From assembly GCA_947463285.1 (NCBI GenBank), contig CANHTV010000101.1:1-9994 (forward strand): a stretch of DNA of 9,994 nt, given 5' to 3'. Shown one piece after another: positions 1 through 7,510 of the stretch. A program made the translations under genes and the position numbers. Origin of the DNA: Verrucomicrobiaceae bacterium (GTDB taxonomy: Bacteria > Verrucomicrobiota > Verrucomicrobiia > Verrucomicrobiales > Verrucomicrobiaceae). The notes under the pieces are model-generated. The model was not told the DNA's origin and did not search any database. It worked only from the letters and a program-made list of their open reading frames with translations. Each line of letters starts with the position of its first letter. The stretch's first letter is position 1.

Positions 1-3000
1 ATGAACGGCCCGGCCACGAATGGACGAGAAATCGTCTCACGGGCCTTCCTCACACCAGATCATGCCGCACCGGTCTTCAATCCTGAAATCACCATCGCAC
101 TGGGCAGTGATCGCACGCTGCTCTGGCCGCAAAATCAGGTCTCCATCGCCGCCTTGGTCTATGATTTGAGCCAGGGGCCAAACGCGCTGAGCTACCAGTG
201 GAGCAGCAGCTCGACCAAGGTGACTTTTGACAATGCGAAGAGCCCCGTGGCGACGCTCACCTTCACCGGCCCCGGCGTTTATGAGGTCAAAATGACCGCC
301 ACCGATGGCGTGAATACAGCCACGGATACGCTGCTGATCACCGTGCAAAATCCGCTGACGCCAAAGTCGGGTGGCCTGCTGCGTGAAGTGTGGACAGGCA
401 TCGGCGGAAACAATGTCACCGACCTCACGAACGCCACGGCCTACAAAGACAACAAGCCGAGCTTCAAGGACATCATGCCGAACTTTGAGACGCCAACAAA
501 CTGGGGCGACAACTACGGGCAACGGCTCAGCGGTTTCCTGCAAGTGCCGGTCGAGGGCGACTACGTCTTTCTTATCTCCAGCGATGATCAGAGCGAACTG
601 TGGCTGAATGCCACGGGTGAATCCGCAGCAGGTGCGACCAAGATTTGTTCGGCTCCATGGGCCACAGGACGCTATAATTGGACGGCGAATGCCGCGCAAA
701 AAACAGCCGCCATCCGCCTCGTGCCCGGCAAGCGCTACTCCATCATGGCTTTGCAAAAAGAAGGTGGTGGCGATGACTACCTCGCCGTGGCTTATCGCTT
801 AGCCAGTCAGACCGATGCACAGGCTCAGGTGATCCCCGGCGTGCTGCTGAGTCCACCCGATGGCGTCACAGCGGAGCAGTTTGATAGCGAAATGAATGTG
901 AAGGTCGGCCCCGCGCAAAATGGCTACTGGCCGAAATCCCGCTACACGCTGACCGCCACGGCGATCGACCTCGTTCCTGGCCCGCAGGCTCTCGCGTATC
1001 GCTGGAGTGTCGTCAGCGGCCCGAACGGCACCAACTTTGATTCACCGACGGCGATCACGACGGGGGTGGAGTTCCCCGGTGCGGGCACTTATCAGCTCCA
1101 GATCACCGCCACCGATGGCAAAAACAGCCGCAGCGCCACCACGAGCGTCACCATCTCGCCCGCACTCGGTATCGGCACTGGGTCAATCCTCGCGGAGGTC
1201 TTTGAAGGCATCACGGGAAGCTGGGTCACGGACCTCACGAGGAATGCAAAGTATCCAAATAGCCCCGACAAACGCTACCAACTCCGCAGCACGGAGATCC
1301 CGAGCAATGCTGGAGACAACTACGGCACACTGATCCGCGGTTATGTCTTTGCACCAGTGACTGGCGTTTATCGCTTTAACCTCGCCTCTGATGAATGGAG
1401 CGAGGTCTATCTCAGCCCCGACCGCACACCGGAGAAGAAGGAGCTGCTCTGCTTCGTGCCCGCCGCCACGGATTATTATGAATGGCGCAAGTTTCCCGAT
1501 TACCAGCTCAGCCGACCTGTCTCGCTTACCAAGGGCCAGAGCTACTACATCGAGATCCGCTACAAGGAGAGCGGCTGGCGGGATCACCTCGCGCTCGCCT
1601 GGCTCTGCCCTGGAAAAACGAACTTCGAAGTCATCGACGGCGCTTTCCTTGCCCCGCTGCTGCTCGCGGACAAAACACCACCGACCATCTCCCTCACGGG
1701 CTGCAATGCGGTGACCATCGGCGTCGGCGGTGCTTTCACCGATCCCGGCTTCGTCGCGATGGATGGCACGGATGGCGACATCAGCGGCTCCGTTCGTGTC
1801 GAAGGCACGGTCGATACCGCGACGCCCGGCACCTACACGCTACGCTACATTGTCACCGACAAATCCGGCAACCAAAGTGTCGTCGCCACACGTCGTGTGA
1901 CGGTCGCAGTCGCCGCCAACATCGCACCGACCTACCCGGTAGACACCAGCGGCGCACACTCCACCACGCCTTGGACAGCTCCAGCCACGATCTCGGACAT
2001 CGACGCGGCTCGTTTCCTCAAACAGGCCACGTTTGGCCCGACAGAAGCCGATATCGCCAAGGTGAAGCAGGTCGGTTTCTCGAAGTGGATCGACGAACAG
2101 TTCGCGCTGCCCGCAAGCAGCCATCTTGATCACCTGGACCGCATGGCGCTCTTTGAAGGCGCCCAACAAAAGCTGCTAGAACTCTCCCGCACGGCCACCA
2201 CGCTCGGCCTTCCCGGAGCCGTGATGCCGACCTCCAGTGCCGCCGTGAACACGGATGATCGCCTCTACAGCTGGTGGACGCTCGCGATGACCTCGCCGGA
2301 TCAGCTTCGTCAAAGGGTCGCGCTGGCGCTGAGTGAGATCCTCGTCATCTCCGACCGCTCAGGCTCTGCTCTGCGGAACTTCCCACGCGGCTGCACGAAC
2401 TACTACGACATGCTCGTGAAGTCCGTGGTGCCCGGCAGGCCTTACCGTCAGTTGCTCGAAGAGGTCACGCTGAATCCCATCATGGGCACCTGGCTCACGA
2501 TGATCCGCAGCTCGAAGACAAAGCCGGATGAAAACTACGCCCGCGAAATCATGCAGCTCTTCAGCATCGGCCTAGAGCACCTGAACAAAGACGGCACCTT
2601 CAAACGTGATGGCTCCGGCAACGCGATCCCAACCTACCGTCAGGATGAAATCCGCGAGCTGTCCCGCGCCTTCACCGGCTGGACCTATGCCAACTCACGC
2701 AGCTTCACCTGGACAAGCAGCGCCGATGTCATCAACCACATGATGTCCTTTGAAGATCAGCATGATCGCGGACAAAAAGTCATCGTCGGTGGTGCCACCG
2801 TGCCCGCTGGACAGACAGCCATCCAGGACATCCGCCGCTGTGTCGATGTGCTCGCCGCGCATCCGAATGTCGGCCCCTTCATGGCAGAGCGGCTCATCCA
2901 GCGTCTCGTCACCAGCAATCCGAGCCCGGCTTACATCTTCCGCGTCTCCAAAGTGTGGGATGACAATGGCAAAGGCATCCGTGGTGACCTCTGCGCTGTG

Positions 3001-3585
3001 GTGAAAGCCATCTTGCTCGACAGCGAAGCCCGCACGCTCGGCACGACCCCTGCTTCTGGCAAAATGAGCGAGCCGATGATCCGTCTCTCCCGCGTCATGC
3101 GTGCCTTTGGCAGAGCCCCGAGCAGCAACCCACCGCTGCTGGGACGCTATGTGATGAGGAGTGCTCTCAATGAGTTCGGCCAGTGGCCCATGCAGGCACC
3201 CACGGTCTTCAATTTCTTCACCCCGAGCTATGCACCGCCCGGCCCGGTGCTGGAAGCAGGCTTCGTTTCACCTGAATTCGAGATCACCACCGAACTCACC
3301 GCCACCGACACGGCGAACTACTTCTTTGAAGGCGTCACCAATGGCTTCAACACCGATGCCAGCGGCCGCATCACGCTGGATCTGACGCCACTCACCAGCC
3401 TCTGGAGCACCCCGGATGCTCTCTTGGCAAAGATGGAAACCCTCCTGCTAGGTCGCCCCATGTCCGCCAGTATGCGCACATCTATGCTGAGCCTGCACAC
3501 CCTTCATTCCACGAACGCCAACAACGGCGTCCGAGTCATGCTCCAGCTCCTCTCCGCCTCACCCGAGTTCGTGATGGAGAAGTAA
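1..3585 (+). CDS. DUF1800 family protein with PKD and PA14 repeats, 5' end outside window
   Basis: Large, probably exported protein, seen here as 1194 residues. Domains in order: end of a PA14-like domain (residues 1-20), PKD-like (25-115), PA14 (123-285), PKD-like (296-388), PA14 (393-553), an Ig-like HYR/DUF5011-type domain starting DKTPPTISL (557-637), then a full C-terminal DUF1800 domain (about 666-1192). DUF1800 hallmarks are NYAREIMQLFSIG (845-857), AFTGWT (890-895), HDRG (921-924) and FNFFTPSY (1070-1077). PKD and PA14 modules usually serve adhesion or carbohydrate binding; the activity of DUF1800 is not known. The ATG at base 1 is probably internal: no signal peptide follows it, and residues 11-19 (IVSRAFLTP) match the PA14 endings at 277-285 and 544-552. 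The gene therefore likely continues to the left with at least one more PA14 domain. The DUF1501 gene follows after 26 bases, so the two are probably co-transcribed. Confidence 0.92.
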   Translation: MNGPATNGREIVSRAFLTPDHAAPVFNPEITIALGSDRTLLWPQNQVSIAALVYDLSQGPNALSYQWSSSSTKVTFDNAKSPVATLTFTGPGVYEVKMTATDGVNTATDTLLITVQNPLTPKSGGLLREVWTGIGGNNVTDLTNATAYKDNKPSFKDIMPNFETPTNWGDNYGQRLSGFLQVPVEGDYVFLISSDDQSELWLNATGESAAGATKICSAPWATGRYNWTANAAQKTAAIRLVPGKRYSIMALQKEGGGDDYLAVAYRLASQTDAQAQVIPGVLLSPPDGVTAEQFDSEMNVKVGPAQNGYWPKSRYTLTATAIDLVPGPQALAYRWSVVSGPNGTNFDSPTAITTGVEFPGAGTYQLQITATDGKNSRSATTSVTISPALGIGTGSILAEVFEGITGSWVTDLTRNAKYPNSPDKRYQLRSTEIPSNAGDNYGTLIRGYVFAPVTGVYRFNLASDEWSEVYLSPDRTPEKKELLCFVPAATDYYEWRKFPDYQLSRPVSLTKGQSYYIEIRYKESGWRDHLALAWLCPGKTNFEVIDGAFLAPLLLADKTPPTISLTGCNAVTIGVGGAFTDPGFVAMDGTDGDISGSVRVEGTVDTATPGTYTLRYIVTDKSGNQSVVATRRVTVAVAANIAPTYPVDTSGAHSTTPWTAPATISDIDAARFLKQATFGPTEADIAKVKQVGFSKWIDEQFALPASSHLDHLDRMALFEGAQQKLLELSRTATTLGLPGAVMPTSSAAVNTDDRLYSWWTLAMTSPDQLRQRVALALSEILVISDRSGSALRNFPRGCTNYYDMLVKSVVPGRPYRQLLEEVTLNPIMGTWLTMIRSSKTKPDENYAREIMQLFSIGLEHLNKDGTFKRDGSGNAIPTYRQDEIRELSRAFTGWTYANSRSFTWTSSADVINHMMSFEDQHDRGQKVIVGGATVPAGQTAIQDIRRCVDVLAAHPNVGPFMAERLIQRLVTSNPSPAYIFRVSKVWDDNGKGIRGDLCAVVKAILLDSEARTLGTTPASGKMSEPMIRLSRVMRAFGRAPSSNPPLLGRYVMRSALNEFGQWPMQAPTVFNFFTPSYAPPGPVLEAGFVSPEFEITTELTATDTANYFFEGVTNGFNTDASGRITLDLTPLTSLWSTPDALLAKMETLLLGRPMSASMRTSMLSLHTLHSTNANNGVRVMLQLLSASPEFVMEK
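73..1656 (+). repeat. Tandem PKD-PA14 coding duplication, period about 810 bases
   Basis: Two PKD-PA14 units lie head to tail within the DUF1800 gene, roughly 73-858 and 883-1656. Equivalent landmarks are about 270 codons apart. ACCGCCACCGATGGC occurs at 295-309 and again at 1105-1119. GACCTCACGA occurs at 421-430 and 1231-1240. At protein level VTDLTN pairs with VTDLTR and GDNYG (169-173) with GDNYG (438-442). The units have diverged substantially elsewhere, so this is an old domain duplication and not a recent DNA repeat. The PA14 ending at the window's left edge suggests at least a third unit upstream. Confidence 0.75.
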
Positions 3586-3611
3586 CCCTCAGCCCAAAAC
3601 CCGCTCCGATC

Positions 3612-5021
3612 ATGAACGCTGAAAACCTTCCCACTCTGCTCACACGCCGGAACTTCCTCGGTGGCAGCGCCTGCTCGGCGATGTCCACCACCTGCCTGCT
3701 GAACACGATCCTCACGCTGCGCCATGTGAACGCCCAGGCGGCCGACGTGCTCGCGCCAGGCACGCCTTACAAGGCCATCGTCTGCGTCTTCCTCTACGGC
3801 GGCAATGACGCGAACAACCTCGTCATCCCGCGCGAAAGCAGCGCCCACACGAAGTATGCGAACAGCCGCACCGTGCTCACCATCCCGCAGGCGAACGTGC
3901 TCGCGCTGAACACGCTCAACGACAATGGCCTGCAGCTCGGCTTGCACCCGAGCATGACCGGCATCCGCGATCTCTACAACGTGGGCAAAGCCGCGCTGCT
4001 GACCAACGTGGGCACGCTCATCGCTCCCGTGACAATGTCCGACTACCGCAACCGCACCGCTGCCATACCGGACAATCTTTTCTCTCACAGCGACCAGCAG
4101 ATGCAGTGGCAGACGAGTGCCAGCACCATGAACGCCGCCTACAACCAGACCGGCTGGGGCGCACGCATGGCGGAGGCCCTCGTAGGCACGCAGCAGCGCA
4201 CCTCCGTCTCGATGCTCGTCAGCCTCAGCGGCACGAATTTCTTCCAGGTGGGCAAGACCATGTTCCCCTTCCGACCAGGCCCCGGCGGCACTCCGGTGTT
4301 TCGTTTGGGACAAGGCACCAGCACTCAGGATGTCACGCGCTACACCGCCTTCCGCAACATCCTCAACGCCGAGTATGCCAACCTCATGGAGGACGCCTTC
4401 GCCGATCTCTCGAACAAGTCGATCATCGAAGCCGACACCATCAACACCGCGCTCGCCGGCACCTCAAACTTCCCCACCATCCCGAACTCCGGTCTCGGTG
4501 AGCAACTCCGCACCGTGGCGAAGATGATCCAGGCTCAGGGGCCGCTCGGCATCACGCGCCAGATCTTCTTTGTCGCCACCGGCGGCTTTGACACCCACGG
4601 CCCGCAGCTCGCCGATCATGCGAACCTGCTCGGCGGAGTTAGTTCGGCCATGAAAGGCTTCCAAGATGCCCTGGAAACCATCAACATGGGCGACAGCGTC
4701 ACCACCTTCACCGCCAGCGACTTCAACCGCACCTACGACAGCAACGGACGCGGCTCTGACCACGGCTGGGGCAGTCATCACGTCGTCATGGGCGGTGCGC
4801 TCAACGGCCAAAAAGTCTATGGAGCCTTCCCAGACCCCGACATCAACCTAGCCGGGCATCCGCTGAACACCGGACGCGGCAACTGGATCCCCACCACCGC
4901 CGTCGATCAATACGCCGCCACCATGGCCAAATGGTTCGGCCTCAGCGACACCCAGCTTCGTGATGTCTTCCCCAACCTCCAGAACTTCGACCCCGACCTC
5001 GGCTTTATGAAGGCGGCTTGA
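3612..5021 (+). CDS. DUF1501 family protein with twin-arginine signal
   Basis: A 469-residue DUF1501 protein, about the usual family length. The N-terminus carries a twin-arginine motif, TRRNFLGG (residues 11-18), then a short hydrophobic stretch and a plausible AQA cleavage site near 41-43, so export in folded form by Tat is expected. Family signatures follow: VCVFLYGGNDANNLVIP (about 57-73), GGFDTHG (324-330) and SDHGWGSHH (382-390) ahead of a VMGG segment. The conserved Asp/His residues resemble metal-binding positions of the alkaline phosphatase/sulfatase fold with which the family has been compared, but the enzymatic activity is unproven. The gene starts 26 bases after the DUF1800 stop; this order is common in Planctomycetota and Verrucomicrobiota and implies a joint function. 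No Shine-Dalgarno sequence precedes the ATG; the start is chosen because it places the Tat motif right at the N-terminus. Confidence 0.93.
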   Translation: MNAENLPTLLTRRNFLGGSACSAMSTTCLLNTILTLRHVNAQAADVLAPGTPYKAIVCVFLYGGNDANNLVIPRESSAHTKYANSRTVLTIPQANVLALNTLNDNGLQLGLHPSMTGIRDLYNVGKAALLTNVGTLIAPVTMSDYRNRTAAIPDNLFSHSDQQMQWQTSASTMNAAYNQTGWGARMAEALVGTQQRTSVSMLVSLSGTNFFQVGKTMFPFRPGPGGTPVFRLGQGTSTQDVTRYTAFRNILNAEYANLMEDAFADLSNKSIIEADTINTALAGTSNFPTIPNSGLGEQLRTVAKMIQAQGPLGITRQIFFVATGGFDTHGPQLADHANLLGGVSSAMKGFQDALETINMGDSVTTFTASDFNRTYDSNGRGSDHGWGSHHVVMGGALNGQKVYGAFPDPDINLAGHPLNTGRGNWIPTTAVDQYAATMAKWFGLSDTQLRDVFPNLQNFDPDLGFMKAA

Positions 5022-5051
5022 CGAAACCTTAAAATTCACGTCATATCCCAC

Positions 5052-5285
5052 ATGAAAAACCTTCTTTCGCGCATCACCTCCTCGCCTGAGATTTGTCACG
5101 GAAAGCCTTGCATCCGTGGACTTCGCTACCCCATCGAGACACTGCTCGAACTTTTGAGCAGTGGCATGACGCATCGCGAGATTTTGGATGACTACGAAGA
5201 CCTCGAAGAAGATGACCTGCGCGCTGCCATCGCCTGGGGAGCACGACTAGTTACGACCAAGCGCATCGAGGCAGTGATGGCATGA
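5052..5285 (+). CDS. DUF433 domain protein, putative antitoxin
   Basis: A 77-residue protein that is essentially one DUF433 domain. The stretch SPEICHGKPCIRGLRYPIET (residues 11-30) is the family signature, followed by LLSSGMTHREILDDYEDL and an acidic helix EEDDLRAAIAWGA. DUF433 proteins have a winged-helix-like fold and often sit directly upstream of PIN-like DUF5615 genes, where they are predicted to be antitoxins that bind both the toxin and the promoter DNA. Here the stop codon overlaps the start of the DUF5615 gene (ATGA, 5282-5285), indicating translational coupling. It lies 30 bases after the DUF1501 stop on the same strand, and no separate promoter or Shine-Dalgarno sequence could be recognised. 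The antitoxin role is inferred from family and context. Confidence 0.88.
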   Translation: MKNLLSRITSSPEICHGKPCIRGLRYPIETLLELLSSGMTHREILDDYEDLEEDDLRAAIAWGARLVTTKRIEAVMA

Positions 5286-5635
5286 AATTTATCGTGGATG
5301 CCCAGTTGCCCCGTCGGATCGCTCGGGCGCTCCAGACCTGGGGACACGATGCCATCCACACACTCGATCTCCCAGCCGGGAACACCTCCAGCGACTTTCA
5401 GATTGCTAAGCTTGCAGATCAGGAAGGCCGTGTCGTTATCACCAAGGACAGTGATTTTGTCGATAGCTTTCTGCTCCGAGCTGAGCCAGAGCGCCTGCTC
5501 CTCATCAGCACAGGCAACATCACCAATGATGAACTCCTCAGCCTTCTGTGCAAGAACCTCTCGGAGATCGAACGCATGTTAATACAAGGGGTTTTCGCCG
5601 AGATCAACCGCCAGAGTCTCACTCTGCATCAATGA
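5282..5635 (+). CDS. DUF5615 PIN-like protein, putative toxin
   Basis: A 117-residue protein matching the DUF5615 (PIN-like, Mut7-C-related) family. It begins MKFIVDAQLPRRIARALQ, has GHDAIHTLDL (21-30) and the signature VVITKDSDF (51-59). Candidate metal-binding acidic residues are D6, D38, D56 and D58, in the order expected of a PIN-type nuclease. The common family start is D-E-N-L-P; here it reads D-A-Q-L-P, so the acidic residue after D6 is missing, which could affect metal binding. The start overlaps the DUF433 stop by four bases; a GAGG ten bases upstream may help initiation. By context this is the RNase-like toxin of a VapBC-like toxin-antitoxin pair. Toxicity and RNase activity are inferred, not shown. 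Confidence 0.87.
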   Translation: MKFIVDAQLPRRIARALQTWGHDAIHTLDLPAGNTSSDFQIAKLADQEGRVVITKDSDFVDSFLLRAEPERLLLISTGNITNDELLSLLCKNLSEIERMLIQGVFAEINRQSLTLHQ

Positions 5636-6207
5636 GTCATGTGAAGCGCTACCTCCGACCATTCGCCTTCGCCGCACTGCTGATTCTTGCCGTGCTCTTC
5701 GGGCTCATGCTGGGCAAGGGCGGCGGACTGGCAGGCTTGTGGGCGGATGTGCAGAGCTTGATGAGCCGGGAAAAATACCAACTCGACCCCAACGACCCCG
5801 TTTTGAAAGCCGGACTCCCGCAGCCTGATCCGCTCGCCATACTGCCAGATTCACCGCTGAATGACTTCCTGAAGCCCGACCTCACCCCAGAGCAACAAAC
5901 CGAGATCGTCGGCCAGATGCTGCTCGACTATTGGACGAACGTCCGCAGCCTGCCGAATGGCAACTGGGATGAAATCCGCGAGCAACTCGCCGGCAAAAAC
6001 AAAAAGGAAGTCGCCCTCGTGCCCAAAGAGCACCCTGCCCTGGCCACAAACGCTTTCCGCCGAAAGCCCGACGAGCCTGGCATTCATCTCCACGTCATCT
6101 CCAGCAGCGGCTGTGCCTTTCAGCTCATCTACGAAGGCCCTGACAAGCAGCCCTTCACCGACGACGACCTCATCCGCAATTACCCGCCGGACCTCGAGTT
6201 TAAGTGA
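5632..6207 (+). CDS. Small single-pass membrane protein, function unknown
   Basis: A 191-residue protein not assignable to a named family. It opens MSHVKRYLRPFAFAALLILA, a basic start followed by one hydrophobic segment (about residues 10-28), consistent with an N-terminal anchor or uncleaved signal. The remainder is hydrophilic and probably periplasmic: a Pro/Asp-rich linker (about 50-85), a helical part around TPEQQTEIVGQMLLDYWTNV, and a C-terminal portion containing HLHVISSSGCAFQLIYEGPD and ending near DDDLIRNYPPDLEFK. That last part faintly recalls the C-termini of type II pseudopilins, but no prepilin cleavage motif is present. The ATG at 5632 is preferred over an in-frame ATG at 5548, because it overlaps the DUF5615 stop as ATGA and puts the hydrophobic segment at the N-terminus. 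The overlap suggests co-translation with the toxin-antitoxin pair. Confidence 0.75.
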   Translation: MSHVKRYLRPFAFAALLILAVLFGLMLGKGGGLAGLWADVQSLMSREKYQLDPNDPVLKAGLPQPDPLAILPDSPLNDFLKPDLTPEQQTEIVGQMLLDYWTNVRSLPNGNWDEIREQLAGKNKKEVALVPKEHPALATNAFRRKPDEPGIHLHVISSSGCAFQLIYEGPDKQPFTDDDLIRNYPPDLEFK

Positions 6208-7374
6208 TCAATAGACATCGCGGCGGTAGCGCTTGGCTTCCTTGAAGGAGGCCATCCAAGCCACGGCTTCCTCAGCAGTCATGCTGCCTTCTTTTTCGAG
6301 GATGGTGTGCAGCGCCTTATCGACATCCACCGCCATGCGCGCAGCATCGCCGCAGACATAGACGATGGCTCCCTGCTGGAGCCAAGCATAGATCTCGGCG
6401 CTGTTTTCCAGCATCTTGTGCTGCACATAGATCTTCTCTGCCTGATCACGACTCCAAGCGGTGGTGAGTTTGGCGAGGGTGCCGTTGGCCAGCCAGCGCT
6501 CGAACTCTTCCTTGTAAAAGAAGCAGGTTTTTTCGCTGACCTCGCCGAAGAACATCCAGGCCTTGCCCTTCGCGGCTGTGGCTTCGCGTTCCTCCAGGAA
6601 AGCACGGAAAGGAGCAATGCCGGTGCCTGGGCCGATGAAGATGACGGGTGTCTCCTCCTGCGCTTCAGGCAGGCGGAAACCTTTGCCGTGGTTCACGAAA
6701 ACAGGAATGAGCGTCTCGCCCACTGTGATGCGGTCAGCCAGGAAAGTGGAAGCCACGCCGCCGCGCTCGCGTCCGTGGCTGCTGTATTTCACGGTGGCGA
6801 CGGTGAGATGCACTTCCTTTGGATGTGCCCGCTGGCTACTGCTGATGGAATAGAGGCGGATGTTCAGCTTCTTCTGCGTGAGCATGAACTCCTGCGGCTC
6901 AAACTTGGCCGTGGGATTTTCCAAAAGCAGGTCGAGGACGAATCGGCCCCAAAGGTAGCTCTTAAGCTCTTCCTTCTTTTCGGGCTCCAGCAGGCCATTG
7001 AGCGGCGTGTTACCACCCGTTTTCTCGATGATGGCCTTGATCAGCTTGTTATCGATTTCCGTGATGAGCGTCGCTTCCTTCAAAGCCTGCCGGATGGGCA
7101 CCTCGACACCGGACTTTGGATGCTTCACGATCTCCGCACCGGAAAAGCCGAGTGCCTTTAAAGTGTCTTCGACAAGTGCCGGATCATTCGTCGGCTGCAC
7201 CGCAAGTGAGTCCCCAGGCAGGTATTCCAGCTCACCGCCTTCCAAGTCGATCTCATAATGCCGAGTGTTCTTGGGAGCACCAGGAGCGGAGATATCGTGC
7301 GACTTCTTCACCTTGGCGATGAAAGGATTTTTGACGTTATAGACAGATTTTCCGGCGGCGGCGGCAGTGCTCAT
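6208..7374 (-). CDS. CysJ-like FAD/NADPH reductase, sulfite reductase flavoprotein type, no flavodoxin domain
   Basis: A 388-residue diflavin-reductase-type protein with only the FAD and NADPH halves. It starts directly in the FAD-binding domain (NPFIAKVKK at 16-24, YLPGDSLAVQP at 51-61). FAD motifs are RLYSISSS (173-180) and GVASTFL (206-212). NADPH motifs are GPGTGIAPFRAFLEER (248-263), SRDQAEKIYVQ (308-318, with the Ser, Arg, Lys and Tyr that bind the 2'-phosphate in CysJ and P450 reductase) and CGDAARMAVDVDKAL (341-355). The C-terminus YRRDVY matches CysJ, its last Tyr stacking on the flavin. Full-length CysJ is about 600 residues and begins with a flavodoxin domain, absent here, so electrons must pass to a separate carrier or directly to a partner. 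No sulfite reductase hemoprotein gene is in view, so use in sulfite reduction is inferred from similarity. A small hydrophilic N-terminus indicates a cytoplasmic protein. Confidence 0.9.
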   Translation of the reverse strand: MSTAAAAGKSVYNVKNPFIAKVKKSHDISAPGAPKNTRHYEIDLEGGELEYLPGDSLAVQPTNDPALVEDTLKALGFSGAEIVKHPKSGVEVPIRQALKEATLITEIDNKLIKAIIEKTGGNTPLNGLLEPEKKEELKSYLWGRFVLDLLLENPTAKFEPQEFMLTQKKLNIRLYSISSSQRAHPKEVHLTVATVKYSSHGRERGGVASTFLADRITVGETLIPVFVNHGKGFRLPEAQEETPVIFIGPGTGIAPFRAFLEEREATAAKGKAWMFFGEVSEKTCFFYKEEFERWLANGTLAKLTTAWSRDQAEKIYVQHKMLENSAEIYAWLQQGAIVYVCGDAARMAVDVDKALHTILEKEGSMTAEEAVAWMASFKEAKRYRRDVY

Positions 7375-7407
7375 GGGTAGTTGGTTAAAGTAGGCGGGAG
7401 ACCAAGC

Positions 7408-7435
7408 AGGCTAAGGCGAGGCCAAGGGTTGTCAA
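7408..7435 (-). promoter_or_regulatory. Candidate sigma-70-type promoter of the reductase gene
   Basis: Read on the minus strand, a perfect TTGACA lies at 7435-7430, then a 16-base spacer and TAGCCT at 7413-7408. The -10 keeps only the three most conserved positions (TA...T). A start about seven bases further on would leave a leader of roughly 26 bases before the ATG at 7374. It lies in the only gap between the receptor terminator and the reductase start. Assigned by eye from consensus and position. Confidence 0.4.
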
Positions 7436-7510
7436 TGAATTGGGACGCGAACCAGAGCAACTCTCATGCCGCTATGACGAGAGATTGCGTGTTGCAGGAA
7501 GACACGAGAG

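Noticed and set aside
37..756. 239-codon open frame on the minus strand
   Set aside because: It lies wholly antisense to well-matched PKD and PA14 coding sequence and its translation resembles no protein family; such frames are common opposite GC-rich genes.
3504..4313. 269-codon open frame on the minus strand
   Set aside because: Antisense to the end of DUF1800 and to DUF1501; the His/Arg/Ala/Val-rich translation is typical of a shadow frame.
5548..5631. Longer N-terminus (start at 5548) for the small membrane protein
   Set aside because: It would add 28 hydrophilic residues overlapping the toxin gene and bury the hydrophobic segment; the ATG at 5632 gives a coupled ATGA junction and a normal membrane-anchor start.
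6225..6260. Palindrome TCCTTGAAGGA near the end of the reductase gene as a terminator
   Set aside because: It lies within coding sequence (codons for ASFKEAK), has five-base arms with a one-base loop and no T tract.
6307..7161. 284-codon open frame on the plus strand
   Set aside because: Antisense to the CysJ-like gene, whose cofactor motifs are unmistakable; no recognisable domain in the opposite frame.
7461..7483. Imperfect inverted repeat CTCTC...GAGAG between receptor and reductase
   Set aside because: Only five matched bases per arm with a mismatched interior; chance is sufficient, and the better hairpin at 7520-7548 explains termination.
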